Shown here: piece by piece, positions 22,568 to 29,967 of the stretch | How positions within the stretch are numbered: the first letter of the stretch is position 1 | Layout: each line of letters opens with the position of its first letter | NCBI GenBank assembly: GCA_035298385.1 | Contig: DATGYC010000122.1 | Coordinates: forward strand, 1 to 29,967 | Direction: 5' to 3' | Length of the DNA: 29,967 bases | Source of the DNA: DATGYC01 sp035298385 | GTDB taxonomy: Bacteria > Bacillota > Sulfobacillia > Symbiobacteriales > Symbiobacteriaceae | The notes under the pieces: generated by a model | Told to the model about the DNA's origin: nothing | The model's input: only the letters and a program-made list of their open reading frames with translations | Databases searched by the model: none | Program-made: the position numbers and the translations under genes

Positions 22568-23347
22568 ATGAAGCGACTCCTCTCCCTCCCCCTTCTTCTG
22601 CTGATCCTGACCGGATGCACCGTCCCGGCTTCCTCCTCAGCGGGCGCCCGGGAGACCTATGATGCCCTTATGACCTCCTCGACCTACCAGCCCACCTTAC
22701 GGCCGATCTACCATGCCAAGACCGACGAGAAGGTCGCCGCCCTGACCTTCGATCTCTCGTGGGGCACCGAGGTCGGCCCCGTCATCCTGGACATTCTGAA
22801 GCAGGATGGCGTCAAGGCGACCTTCTTCCTCTCCGGCCCCTGGGCGAAGCGACACGTCGAGATCGTCCAGCGGATCCACCAAGAGGGGCACGAGGTCGAG
22901 TCCCACGGACAGGCCCACGTCAACCTCAACGAGCTCGGCCGGGAGGGCGCCGCCAAGAACATCGGGGACGCCCATGCGATCCTGGAGAGCCTCACCGGCC
23001 GGGCGCCCTCCTACATCCGGCCGCCGAACGGGGCGTTCAACGACACCTCCGTCCAGGCGGCCAAGGACCTCGGCTACGCCACGGTGATGTGGTCGGTCGA
23101 CTCCCGGGACTGGATGAACCCAGGGACGCAGACGATCATCGACCGGTCGACCAAGCTGATCCATCCGGGCGCCGTCGTGCTCTTCCACGCCTCTGACACC
23201 TGCAAGTACACCCACCTAGCCCTCCCGACGATCCTCCAGCAGTTGAAGGCCGAGGGCTATCGCTTCGTCACCCTCGAAGAACTGATCAAGCAGTACGGTG
23301 TCCATCCACGGGGTTTCATCCACGTCCGGCCCGGCCAGAAGGAGTAA
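22568..23347 (+). CDS. Polysaccharide deacetylase lipoprotein, PdaB-like
   Basis: This 259-residue exported NodB-homology enzyme belongs to carbohydrate esterase family 4, which removes N-acetyl groups from peptidoglycan or related polymers. Lipobox LTGC puts the lipidated cysteine at C17. Motif 1 is ALTFDLSWG with D62, the divergent form (FDxSWG rather than FDDGP) seen in the sporulation protein PdaB. Motif 2 is ESHGQAHVNLN with metal ligands H113 and H117. YIRPPNGAFN is motif 3 and MWSVDSRDWMNPG is motif 4. LFHASDT is the late histidine motif. The ATG follows GGATGGAGATGC. It is a single gene ended by a strong terminator. A spore-cortex or cell-wall role is inferred. Confidence 0.88.
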   Translation: MKRLLSLPLLLLILTGCTVPASSSAGARETYDALMTSSTYQPTLRPIYHAKTDEKVAALTFDLSWGTEVGPVILDILKQDGVKATFFLSGPWAKRHVEIVQRIHQEGHEVESHGQAHVNLNELGREGAAKNIGDAHAILESLTGRAPSYIRPPNGAFNDTSVQAAKDLGYATVMWSVDSRDWMNPGTQTIIDRSTKLIHPGAVVLFHASDTCKYTHLALPTILQQLKAEGYRFVTLEELIKQYGVHPRGFIHVRPGQKE

Positions 23348-23350
23348 GAG

Positions 23351-23381
23351 AAGGCCCGCCCTCGCTGTGAGGGCGGGCCTT
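23351..23381. terminator. Bidirectional terminator between the deacetylase and nitrilase genes
   Basis: AAGGCCCGCCCTC, loop GCTGT, and the exact complement form a 13-bp stem between two convergent genes; the plus side continues TCGCTTTAC. Confidence 0.85.
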
Positions 23382-23386
23382 TCGCT

Positions 23387-24175
23387 TTACTTGTGGTAGA
23401 TCTCCGGGCGCCGATCCCGCAGGACCGGGACGCGAGTGCGGGCGGCCTCGATCAGGCTCAGGTCCAGGTCGGCGTAGATGATCGCCTCGTCCAGCCCGGC
23501 CTCCGCCAGGACGTCGCCCCAGGGGGAGACGATGAGTGATCCGCCAGCGAAGGTGTTCGTGCCGTCCGAGCCGCAGCAGTTGCAGCCCAGCACGAAGGCC
23601 CCGTTCTCGATCGCCCGGGCGATAGCCAGCGCCCGCCAGTGGGCGGCACGGACGATCGGCCACTCCGCTGGCAGCAGGAGGAGCCCGGCGCCCTGCAGGG
23701 CGAGCGAGCGCCAGAGTTCGGGGAAGCGCAGGTCGTAGCAGATGCCCAGGCCTGCGACGGCGCCCTCGCCCTCGAGCGGCGCGACCGCCAGCTTGTCACC
23801 CGCGGCGAGCCAGGTCGGCTCATCGAGCATCGGGACGAGGTGGACCTTATCGTACTGAGCGAGCTCGGTCCCCGCCGGGCTGAAGAGGAGGTGCCGATTG
23901 TAGACCCCCTCGCCCACCTGGACCGGGATCGAGGAGGCGAGGAAGACATGGTTCGCATTCGCCACGTCGGAGAGGAACCGCTCGCTCACCCCGCCCGGCG
24001 CCTCGGCTAGCTCGCCCCTTAGGCGTGGCAGGCAGTAGCCGGTCGTCCAGAGCTCGGGGAGCAGGACGAGACGGGCGCCCGCCGCTGCGGCCTCTGCGAC
24101 CCTGGCAGCGACGGTGGCCCGGTTGGCGGCAGGGTCGGCCAGTTGAATCTGCATCTGCACGAGGGCGACCTTCAT
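23387..24175 (-). CDS. Nitrilase-superfamily carbon-nitrogen hydrolase (possibly omega-amidase)
   Basis: This 262-residue cytoplasmic amidase has the Glu-Lys-Cys triad: E41 in LLPELWTTGY, K110 in LAQYDKVHLV and C146 in LGICYDLRFPELWR. NANHVFLASSIP and the C-terminal GGSLIVSPWGDVLAEA are standard for the family. Length and the GICYDLRFPE motif fit the omega-amidase/YafV/MtnU branch, which hydrolyses 2-oxoglutaramate-like amides, but substrate within this family is hard to call. It is the last gene of a four-gene minus-strand run, 13 bases after the prenol kinase fusion. Confidence 0.9.
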   Translation of the reverse strand: MKVALVQMQIQLADPAANRATVAARVAEAAAAGARLVLLPELWTTGYCLPRLRGELAEAPGGVSERFLSDVANANHVFLASSIPVQVGEGVYNRHLLFSPAGTELAQYDKVHLVPMLDEPTWLAAGDKLAVAPLEGEGAVAGLGICYDLRFPELWRSLALQGAGLLLLPAEWPIVRAAHWRALAIARAIENGAFVLGCNCCGSDGTNTFAGGSLIVSPWGDVLAEAGLDEAIIYADLDLSLIEAARTRVPVLRDRRPEIYHK

Positions 24176-24188
24176 CGTTCAGGGCCTC

Positions 24189-25721
24189 CTAGACAAAGAG
24201 TAGATAGCCAAGCAGCGCTCCGGTGACCGTGGCGAGCCCGTTGACCAGGTCGTTGCCAATCCAGGGCAGGCCCCGGTGGAGCTTGGTCGGCGTGCCACAG
24301 GAGTGGACCGTCCGTTCGGTCTCCCGGCCACAGGTGGGGCACCAGTAGATCGCCTGGACCGTGGCGCCCAGGAGCGAGTCGACGAGCGAGCCCACCAGCC
24401 CCGCAAAGAGGGCGCCCGGTAGGAACGACCAGAGTGAGAGGCCCATCAGGGGCGCCCAGGGCAGCAGCGCCGCAAGCGCCGTCGCCAGCCCCACAAAGAG
24501 CGCCCCGCCGGCCGAAGCGGCCAACCCGAGCACGGTCACCCCACCAGATGTCCCCTTGGCGACGGTCCGGCCCGAGGTGATCAGCCGGGGCGCCCGCCGG
24601 GCCAGCACGCCCAACTCGGTCGCCCAGGTGTCGGCGTTCGCAGCAGCCAGGGCGCCGATCAGGGCGCCCAGCCAACGCAGGTCCCCCGTCAGAGCGAGGA
24701 GCAGGGCGGCCAAGGCCGCAACGCCCCCGTTCGCCATCGTCTGGCCGAAGTCCCGGGTGCCGCCCTTGGCGTAATCCTGCTCGACCTGGACCTTGGCCGC
24801 CTTGAACCGTCCCGACAGCAAGCTGGATGAGAGGAAGAAGGCGAGGAGCGCCGCCGCCCCGATCGCACCCGCCAAGCCAAAGAGAAGCGTCCCTGTCAGG
24901 ATCGCCCCGATCACGCCCGACGGCGAGAGCGAGCCGCGCCGGAAGGCCAGGGCGCCGATCACGGTCGCCAGCAGGGCGCCCACGCCCAAGCGCAGGGCCG
25001 CATCCGGCGGTACGTACGCAACGATCAGCGCCACACCGACGGGAACCGTCAGGTTATCCAGCCCGCGGCTCCCCACGGCCTCGGCGCACGTGGCATAGAC
25101 CGCCGCCAGAAGGGCGAGACCGAAGATCGCTGAGCCCAGCGGTGACGCCAGGGCTGTACCCGGTGCAACAGGTACCGCGCGGCCAACGAACGACGAGATT
25201 AGCCTGGGCACGAAAGCGCCGCCAACAAAGGCGAGCAAGGTCAGGAAGATCGCGCCAAACGAGACGAGGCCCATCACCTGCGACCCCTCGATCGTCTTCG
25301 TCGCCAGACCGATCCGGTACGGGTGGCGCCCAAACCGTTCGCCGAGCAGCGAGGCCAGGGCGTCGCCGAAGGTCATCGCCATGATGCCGGCGGCCACCGC
25401 ATGCGGCTTATCGCCCAGGCAGAGGATCAGCCCCGCAAAGGAGAGCGGGAACCAGATCGTCCCCAGATTCTCCGGTGCCGCCTCGACCGACTTGAGCAGT
25501 TGGAACCGATGGATCACAGCGTTCCCCAGCGTCGCCGCCAGGGGTGGAATCGCCGCGAGCAGGGGCGAGTCGAAGAGGGCGAGCGTCCCCCAGATCCAGA
25601 GGCCGACGCCTACATGGATGATCTTGCGCGAGAGCGAGCGGGAGAGTCCGAGGATGAGGGCGCCCTCCCCGATGGCGACGATCAGCCCGACGTAGAGGAA
25701 GGAGTAGAGTAAGGCGGTCAC
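24189..25721 (-). CDS. Fused phytol/dolichol kinase-like and DUF92 (VTE6-like) membrane protein
   Basis: This 510-residue polytopic protein has two halves. Residues 1 to about 220 resemble the SEC59/VTE5 family of CTP-dependent prenol kinases (SRKIIHVGVGLWIWGTL; MAMTFGDALASLLGERFG; TKTIEGS). Residues about 230-510 are a DUF92 domain, the family of VTE6 phytyl-phosphate kinase. They include DYAKGGTRDFGQTMANGG, ANADTWATELG, KGTSGGVTVLG, a zinc-finger-like CPTCGRETERTVHSCG and a final GNDLVNGL. In plants and cyanobacteria VTE5 and VTE6 act in sequence to turn phytol into phytyl diphosphate, so this fusion would do both steps on a polyprenol. The actual alcohol (geranylgeraniol, farnesol or other) is unknown. 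Its ATG overlaps the stop of the ATPase gene. Confidence 0.85.
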   Translation of the reverse strand: MTALLYSFLYVGLIVAIGEGALILGLSRSLSRKIIHVGVGLWIWGTLALFDSPLLAAIPPLAATLGNAVIHRFQLLKSVEAAPENLGTIWFPLSFAGLILCLGDKPHAVAAGIMAMTFGDALASLLGERFGRHPYRIGLATKTIEGSQVMGLVSFGAIFLTLLAFVGGAFVPRLISSFVGRAVPVAPGTALASPLGSAIFGLALLAAVYATCAEAVGSRGLDNLTVPVGVALIVAYVPPDAALRLGVGALLATVIGALAFRRGSLSPSGVIGAILTGTLLFGLAGAIGAAALLAFFLSSSLLSGRFKAAKVQVEQDYAKGGTRDFGQTMANGGVAALAALLLALTGDLRWLGALIGALAAANADTWATELGVLARRAPRLITSGRTVAKGTSGGVTVLGLAASAGGALFVGLATALAALLPWAPLMGLSLWSFLPGALFAGLVGSLVDSLLGATVQAIYWCPTCGRETERTVHSCGTPTKLHRGLPWIGNDLVNGLATVTGALLGYLLFV

Positions 25722-28114
25722 AGGGAGAGGTCCACCTCCAAGGGAGAGCCATCAAGCCGGATCACGTGGGCGGGCAGGTTCAGCTCCTGCACCGCCCGCA
25801 GGTCCCGCTCCTGACAGGTCAGGAGGAGGATCTGGCGCTCCTTCGCCCACTCGCCCAGCAGGGCGAGGGCGTGGCGTACTCGCTCATCATCATACGAGAC
25901 GAAGGGGTCGTCCAGCAAAAGCGGGATCGGCTCCCCCTCCGCTGCGACCATGTCGAGCAGGGCGATCCGCAGCCCCAGGTAGAACTGGTCGATCGTCCCG
26001 GCCGAGAGGGCGCCCACGCTGACGATCCGCTCGGCCGGGCCGATCGTGCGCAGGTCGAGCGACTCGTCGACCCGGACCTGGTTATAGCGTCCGCCCGTCA
26101 GTTGCTCGACGAGGGCGCCCATCGCCCGGGCGAGCCGGGGAGCGAACTCCCGATGCATCTCCTCCGCGACGTCACCCAGCACCTGCTGCGCCAGCCCGAT
26201 GGCGGCCAGCTCCTCCTCCATGGCGATCCGCTGCTCACCGAGGGCAGCGATCTGGCGGGCCAACTCTGCCGTCTCCGGGATGGCGCCCGTCGCGGTCTCG
26301 ATCTGGCCCCGGAGCCGCTCCTGGCGGGCCATCCGGTCGGCCAAGCGCTGCCGGATCTGGCGGAGGGAGGCCTCCAACGCCTCGGGGGAGTCACCGGTGC
26401 TCGATAGATCCCCAGGGCCAACCCTGGCGCGCAATAGGGCGATCTCCTCCGCCAGATCGGCGGCGGACCGTCCCTCCAGGACCGGCGCCAGCGAGGCCAG
26501 CGCCCGCTTCGCCTCCTGGTAGGCCCGTGCCCGCTCGATCCCGGCCTGGAACTCGGTCAGATCGACCACCCCGGCCTCGGCCAGCAGGTCAGCCAACTCC
26601 GCTTGCACGGCCGCCAGCGACCGCCGGGCGCCCTCCGCCTTCAGCGCCGCCTCCTGGGCTTCAGCCTCGGCGGCCGTCCAGGCACGCTGGCGCCCCAGGA
26701 GGTCCTGCACCGCCCCAGCCGGGTCCGGACCGGCCAGAAACGCCGGCCCGAGATCGCCAGCCAAGTCCCCGATCTGCGCCTCCAGGGAGCTCAGTTGGGC
26801 CTGTAGCCCCTCCCGCTGGAGCCGCTCGGTCTCGGCCGCGACCGGGGCCTTCGCATCGGGCCGCTTCTGCTGCCAGAGCCAAAGGCCCAGGAGTCCAGCT
26901 AGACCCACCGCCAGGCCGACCACCGGGCGCTCCATGCCCAGCATGAAGGCGGCGACGAGGATCGCTAGGCCGCCCCCGATCATGATCAAGCCCTTGCCCT
27001 TCCCGCTCTCCTGCGGAATCGTCGCCTCGGGGATGCGGGCTCGAAGTTCGGAGAGGTTCCGGCGCAGCCGATCCCGTTCGGCCAACAGGGCCGGCAGGGA
27101 GCCGAGCCGCTGGAGCCGCTCCGCCGAGAGATGGCGCAAGGTGCCCAACTCCTCAGCGAACCGTTCGGCCTCCCGGCGGGCCCGGCCGGCGGCCTCCGAG
27201 CGCTCGGTCGAAGCCGTCTCGGCCCAACGAAGCTCCGTGGCCAGCGGCTCGAACCGGGTGCTCAGGTGGGTCGGAAAGGCGGCGTAGGCGGCTTGCTGGG
27301 CGAGGGTCGCCTCACAGGCCTCGACCTGGGCCTGGAGCCCCTCCAGGCGCTCCAGGCGGGCCCCTGCGAGCCGTCGCTCGAGGGACTCCTCCTCCTCGGC
27401 CAGGCCTGCCAGGATGGCAGCGATCTCAGTCGCCTCGGCCTCCCAGCCGCGCACCTCCTCCATCACCTGCTCGGCTCGGCCCAGTTGTTCGGTCAGCTCC
27501 TGGAGTTGCTTGGCCGCCTTGGCGAGCGGGCGGGTGGGCGCCCGGTCCGAGCCGATCTGCTTGGCCTGAGCGGCTAACCATTCCTGCGCCGCCCGCACGG
27601 AGAGCTCCTCCTGCCCGGACTCCTGCAGGTTGGCGATCCGCCCGGCGAGCTCCGCCCCGCCAGCCAGATGGCCGATGGCGCCCTGGCCCACCCAAGCGGT
27701 CGAACGGAAGCCCTCCTCGGAGAGCCCGATATGGGTCTCCGCAAAAAGGAGTTCCTTTCGGCGGTCCATCGTAAAGGTGGGGCTCAGGTCCTCGCCCGTT
27801 ACGGCATCCCAGATCTGGACCCGGTCGGGCTCAAAGGAGCGCTCGACCCGGTAGGCCCGGCCATCGGCCAACCGATAGGAGAGGACGCCCCGGTACGGTA
27901 CCCCACTCCACGGCCGGAAGCGTCCGTGCTCAGGCGCTGCCTCCCGGCGGGCGCCCCGTCGCTTCTGGCCGTATAACATCCCCACCAGGAAGTGCTGCAA
28001 GGTCGACTTGCCGGCCTCGTTCGGACCGACGAACAGGTTGAGCCCCGGTCCTAGCTCGAACCGGCGATCGACCAGGCGCCCGAAGCCCTCGATGAAGAGT
28101 GACTCGATCCTCAT
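25718..28114 (-). CDS. SMC/SbcC-like AAA ATPase with central membrane helices (YhaN-like)
   Basis: This 798-residue ATPase has a Walker A loop GPNEAGKST at 30-38 and, near the C-terminus, a Walker B segment IPLLLDDPFVSYDDER preceded by the LSAGTIDQFYLGLRIAL signature motif. The two are separated by long coiled coils rich in Glu, Arg and Ala. The middle, where SbcC/Rad50 has a zinc hook, instead has two hydrophobic helices (about 375-393 and 397-415) with no CxxC, so the arms are tied to the membrane. B. subtilis YhaN has a similar plan. It overlaps the upstream metallophosphoesterase by four bases (ATGA), the classical SbcD-SbcC arrangement. A DNA-end or DNA-structure processing role at the membrane is inferred. 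Confidence 0.9.
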   Translation of the reverse strand: MRIESLFIEGFGRLVDRRFELGPGLNLFVGPNEAGKSTLQHFLVGMLYGQKRRGARREAAPEHGRFRPWSGVPYRGVLSYRLADGRAYRVERSFEPDRVQIWDAVTGEDLSPTFTMDRRKELLFAETHIGLSEEGFRSTAWVGQGAIGHLAGGAELAGRIANLQESGQEELSVRAAQEWLAAQAKQIGSDRAPTRPLAKAAKQLQELTEQLGRAEQVMEEVRGWEAEATEIAAILAGLAEEEESLERRLAGARLERLEGLQAQVEACEATLAQQAAYAAFPTHLSTRFEPLATELRWAETASTERSEAAGRARREAERFAEELGTLRHLSAERLQRLGSLPALLAERDRLRRNLSELRARIPEATIPQESGKGKGLIMIGGGLAILVAAFMLGMERPVVGLAVGLAGLLGLWLWQQKRPDAKAPVAAETERLQREGLQAQLSSLEAQIGDLAGDLGPAFLAGPDPAGAVQDLLGRQRAWTAAEAEAQEAALKAEGARRSLAAVQAELADLLAEAGVVDLTEFQAGIERARAYQEAKRALASLAPVLEGRSAADLAEEIALLRARVGPGDLSSTGDSPEALEASLRQIRQRLADRMARQERLRGQIETATGAIPETAELARQIAALGEQRIAMEEELAAIGLAQQVLGDVAEEMHREFAPRLARAMGALVEQLTGGRYNQVRVDESLDLRTIGPAERIVSVGALSAGTIDQFYLGLRIALLDMVAAEGEPIPLLLDDPFVSYDDERVRHALALLGEWAKERQILLLTCQERDLRAVQELNLPAHVIRLDGSPLEVDLSL

Positions 28115-29244
28115 CGCGATCCCTCCCCCTTGGCCAGGGCGGTCAGGCCCAGATGTAGCGCCCGCCGGATGCGGGCGGCCTCGTGCGCATCGGCGCCCGC
28201 CGCCAGGCGCTGGAGCCGCTCGACGAAGAGGCCGCGCACCGACTTCTCCCGGGCGATCGCCTCCAGGTCCCAGTCAGGCTCGGTCTGGTCCTCCACCCGC
28301 AGGAGCAGGAAGGCCGAGGCGAGCATCTCCTCGATCATCGTCCCATCAAGGGTGAGCGCCGGATCGATCCGACCGCTCAACTGCGCCCGGCAGAGGTCCC
28401 GCCGGCGTTCCTCGTCCGTGAAGGCCGCCCCGATTCGAGCGGCGGCCGCCTCCGGGCCGTTGATCCCCGTCAGGTCGACCGCGCGGGTCAGGCAGGAGCG
28501 GGAAGCCAGGGGCAGGAAGCGGCAGGTGACGGTGCTCCGGCCTTTATCCCCGAATGGGGGCTCGCCGGGCTCCACCCGCCCGAGGATCACGCCGTGTTCT
28601 CCCGGCTCGCCAAAGGAGAGGGGTTCAGGGGAGCCGCTGTACCAAGCGAGGAGACGGCCATCCCGGCCCGTGATCGGACCGGGCTTGTGAATGTGGCCGA
28701 TCGCCGTGTAGTCGAGGCCAAGGGCCTCAAGCTCCGCAGCGCCAAACGGGTGGTACGGGGCGCCCCCGCCATGGAAGAGACCGAGGTTGACCCGGCCGGG
28801 CGCCCGCCGAACTCCACCTAACTGAAAGTCGTGGACCTCCCAGGCGCCAAACCCCCAACCCCAGACGGTCAGGTTCAGCTCGTCCAGATCGATTCGCTCC
28901 GGTGTCGGGCCGAAGATCTGCACATTCGGCGGCCAGGGGAAGGTCTCCCAGTAGGAGCCAGGGAGCAGCGGATCATGGTTGCCGGGGCTGACCAGGACCG
29001 GAACGGGATCAAGCCGACCCAACTGCTCCGCCACGAAGGCGGCCAGGGGTCGGTCGGCGTGGGTATGCTCATACAGGTCACCGGCGATCAGGACAAGACT
29101 GACTCGCTCCGCAAGGACCAGGTCGACCAGGCGGACCAGGGCGGCGCGCAGTTCAGCCCGCCGCAGGCGAGAGAGACGCTCGGGCAGTCCAGTAAAGGGC
29201 CAAGCCAGGTGCAGATCGGCCATCTGTAGGAAGGTAAAAGTCAA
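28111..29244 (-). CDS. Metallophosphoesterase, SbcD/Mre11/YhaO-like
   Basis: This 377-residue calcineurin-like phosphoesterase has all metal-binding motifs: QMADLHLAW (D and H), VLIAGDLYEH, VSPGNHDPLL, LGLFHGGG and AIGHIHKPG. A C-terminal domain of about 130 residues would contact the partner ATPase. The frame is open to 29409, but the upstream part is not protein-like. The best start is TTG at 29244, with AGAGGTGAT just upstream, giving TFTFLQMADLHL as in other SbcD proteins. It overlaps the YhaN-like ATPase gene by ATGA, so the two should form a complex like Mre11-Rad50 or YhaO-YhaN. It opens a four-gene minus-strand run. Confidence 0.9.
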   Translation of the reverse strand: MTFTFLQMADLHLAWPFTGLPERLSRLRRAELRAALVRLVDLVLAERVSLVLIAGDLYEHTHADRPLAAFVAEQLGRLDPVPVLVSPGNHDPLLPGSYWETFPWPPNVQIFGPTPERIDLDELNLTVWGWGFGAWEVHDFQLGGVRRAPGRVNLGLFHGGGAPYHPFGAAELEALGLDYTAIGHIHKPGPITGRDGRLLAWYSGSPEPLSFGEPGEHGVILGRVEPGEPPFGDKGRSTVTCRFLPLASRSCLTRAVDLTGINGPEAAAARIGAAFTDEERRRDLCRAQLSGRIDPALTLDGTMIEEMLASAFLLLRVEDQTEPDWDLEAIAREKSVRGLFVERLQRLAAGADAHEAARIRRALHLGLTALAKGEGSR

Positions 29245-29309
29245 AGTCTTATCACCTCTTATTGGAAATGGTTCGCCAACCGCTTGCCTTCCCCTTCCAT
29301 CTGGTGATA

Positions 29310-29345
29310 CGCTTTGACCGCAAATGCCTGCGGTGCGGTGAAGCG
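29310..29345 (+). repeat. Leader stem-loop upstream of the RRM gene
   Basis: CGCTT (29310-29314) pairs with AAGCG (29341-29345), and inside it ACCGCA (29317-29322) pairs with TGCGGT (29329-29334). The result is a two-part hairpin in the A/T-richer region between divergent genes. It could lie in the RRM mRNA leader. Confidence 0.45.
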
Positions 29346-29422
29346 ATTCACAATCTCGTCCATTTTTTCGGAATAGAAAGACGAAAAAGAAAGAAGGATG
29401 AATGGTCACTCCTCTAGAAATT

Positions 29423-29454
29423 TGAATCTGACCCAGTCAAGATTCAGTTTTTTT
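29423..29454 (+). terminator. Terminator-like hairpin directly before the RRM ribosome site (possible attenuator)
   Basis: TGAATCTGAC (29423-29432), loop CCA, then GTCAAGATTCA (29436-29446) form a 10-bp stem with one bulged A, followed by seven T (29448-29454). The AGGAGG of the RRM gene begins one base later. This is the form of an intrinsic terminator or attenuator in a 5' leader, and suggests the gene is controlled by premature termination or by an RNA-binding factor. Confidence 0.7.
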
Positions 29455-29467
29455 CAGGAGGAAGACC

Positions 29468-29728
29468 ATGGCCATTGTGAGCGTATTTGTCGGAAACCTC
29501 CCCTGGGCTACCACCGATGCTGACCTAACGGAGCTCTTCTCCCCGTACGGCGAGGTGAAGCGCGCGAAGATCGTCGTCGATCGTGAGACGAATCGCAGCC
29601 GCGGCTTCGGCTTCGTCGACATGGAGGAGGACGACGCTCAGAAGGCCATTGAGGCGTGGAACAGCCAGCCGTTCAACGGCCGCCCGCTGACCGTCAACTT
29701 GGCTCTGAGCCGCCCGGCTCGCCCCTAG
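29468..29728 (+). CDS. Small RRM-domain RNA-binding protein
   Basis: This 86-residue cytoplasmic protein is a single RNA recognition motif. RNP2 is VFVGNL (6-11), and RNP1 is RGFGFVDM (45-52) with the two exposed aromatics F47 and F49. The DLTELFSPYGEVKRAKIV helix-strand piece and the final RPLTVNLALSRP strand complete the fold. It lacks the glycine-rich tail of cyanobacterial and plant relatives. Such bacterial RRM proteins are cold- or stress-related RNA binders. AGGAGGA lies about 8 bases before the ATG. The mRNA leader has a terminator-like hairpin, so autoregulation is possible. Confidence 0.94.
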   Translation: MAIVSVFVGNLPWATTDADLTELFSPYGEVKRAKIVVDRETNRSRGFGFVDMEEDDAQKAIEAWNSQPFNGRPLTVNLALSRPARP

Positions 29729-29740
29729 TCAAGGGTACAC

Positions 29741-29765
29741 AGGGCGCCCCGCCGAGGGGCGCCCT
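29741..29765 (+). terminator. Terminator of the RRM gene
   Basis: AGGGCGCCCC, loop GCCGA, GGGGCGCCCT (10-bp perfect stem), followed by TCGTGTTGATT lies 12 bases after the RRM stop. Confidence 0.75.
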
Positions 29766-29791
29766 TCGTGTTGATTCTGGAGGGATTCAGT

Positions 29792-29967
29792 ATGTTCAAG
29801 TGTTTCCGAGTTAGCTGGCTCCTTCTCCTCCTCCTGTTGCTCCCAAGCGCCGCCTTGGCCACGCAGCCCTGCCCGCCGATCACCGCTGCGGAGGCCTTCC
29901 AGAACGCCGACGCAGTCGTCTACGGTCGGCTCTACAAGGTCGAGACGACCGAATCGCTCGTGCACAC
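29792..29967 (+). CDS. Secreted protein, N-terminal part only (possibly NTR/TIMP-like)
   Basis: The ATG at 29792, with TGGAGGGATT about 8 bases before it, opens a frame of 58 codons that runs off the right edge. Residues 1-23 are a signal peptide (charged start, LLLLLLL core, LALA-type cleavage site). The mature start (TQPCPPITAAEAFQNADAVVYGRLYKVET) has a C-P-P then AxxxADxVxxGxxxxVE pattern. In other bacteria this is the start of a domain related to the netrin/TIMP fold. With only about 35 mature residues visible the assignment is tentative. The ORF is real by signal peptide, ribosome site and codon use. Confidence 0.65.
   Translation, partial: MFKCFRVSWLLLLLLLLPSAALATQPCPPITAAEAFQNADAVVYGRLYKVETTESLVH

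Noticed and set aside
28111..29409. Metallophosphoesterase starting at 29409 (432 codons)
   Set aside because: The additional N-terminal residues are not conserved-looking and the TTG at 29244 with AGAGGTGAT gives the usual SbcD-like start.
1..29967. CRISPR arrays, insertion sequences, rRNA genes, phage genes, attachment sites
   Set aside because: I looked for regular short repeats, transposase motifs, terminal inverted repeats and rRNA segments and saw none; the only tRNA found is tRNA-Sec.

Overview
The window looks like chromosome from a G+C-rich, endospore-forming member of the Bacillota (Firmicutes). The support is a triple-SPOCS (DUF3794) protein, a PdaB-like polysaccharide deacetylase, a DacF-type D,D-carboxypeptidase, a bacillithiol enzyme (BshC), strong AGGAGG-type ribosome sites, several TTG/GTG starts, and PRD/HPr regulation of the Gram-positive kind. 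I cannot name the species. No phage, insertion sequence, CRISPR array or rRNA was seen.

Layout. (1) 1-1064, minus: the N-terminal part of a SPOCS-repeat protein that runs off the left edge. (2) 1406-3488, plus: 3-hydroxyacyl-CoA dehydrogenase and acetate kinase, closed by a strong terminator. (3) 3747-12331, plus: an eleven-gene cluster and the most interesting part of the window. It holds a PRD/EIIB-type regulator, an amidohydrolase, a small PRD protein, the SFCGS protein, DUF4312, DUF4310, DUF4311, a DgaE-like PLP enzyme, a DgaF-like KDGP aldolase, a Cof-type HAD phosphatase and HPr. It has the shape of a sugar-acid (glucosaminate-like) catabolic operon, but where a PTS permease would normally sit there are two polytopic membrane proteins and two small soluble proteins of unknown function. 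(4) 12585-13862, minus: D,D-carboxypeptidase. (5) 13893-17319, minus: selD, bshC and a Rossmann-fold gene, tightly packed. selD reads through an in-frame TGA (selenocysteine) followed by a perfect SECIS-like hairpin. (6) 17476-18192, plus: a membrane protein. (7) 18266-21142, minus: selA, a cytochrome b/molybdopterin oxidoreductase fusion, and tRNA-Sec (selC, anticodon TCA). (8) 21301-23347, plus: two lipoproteins, one of unknown function and one PdaB-like. (9) 23387-29244, minus: a packed four-gene run of nitrilase-family amidase, a VTE5-VTE6-like prenol kinase fusion, a YhaN-like ATPase with two central membrane helices, and a metallophosphoesterase. (10) 29468-end, plus: a small RRM protein behind a structured leader, then a secreted protein cut by the right edge.

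How it fits together. selA, selC and a Sec-containing selD give three of the four bacterial selenocysteine genes (selB is not here), and the UGA in selD needs the other components to be read. In the region 3 operon the regulator carries PRD and EIIB-like phosphorylation domains and the last gene is HPr, so PTS phosphoryl transfer probably controls, and may energise, an uptake system that has no classical EII in view. Downstream, DgaE and DgaF would convert a 2-amino-2-deoxy-sugar-acid phosphate to pyruvate and glyceraldehyde 3-phosphate.
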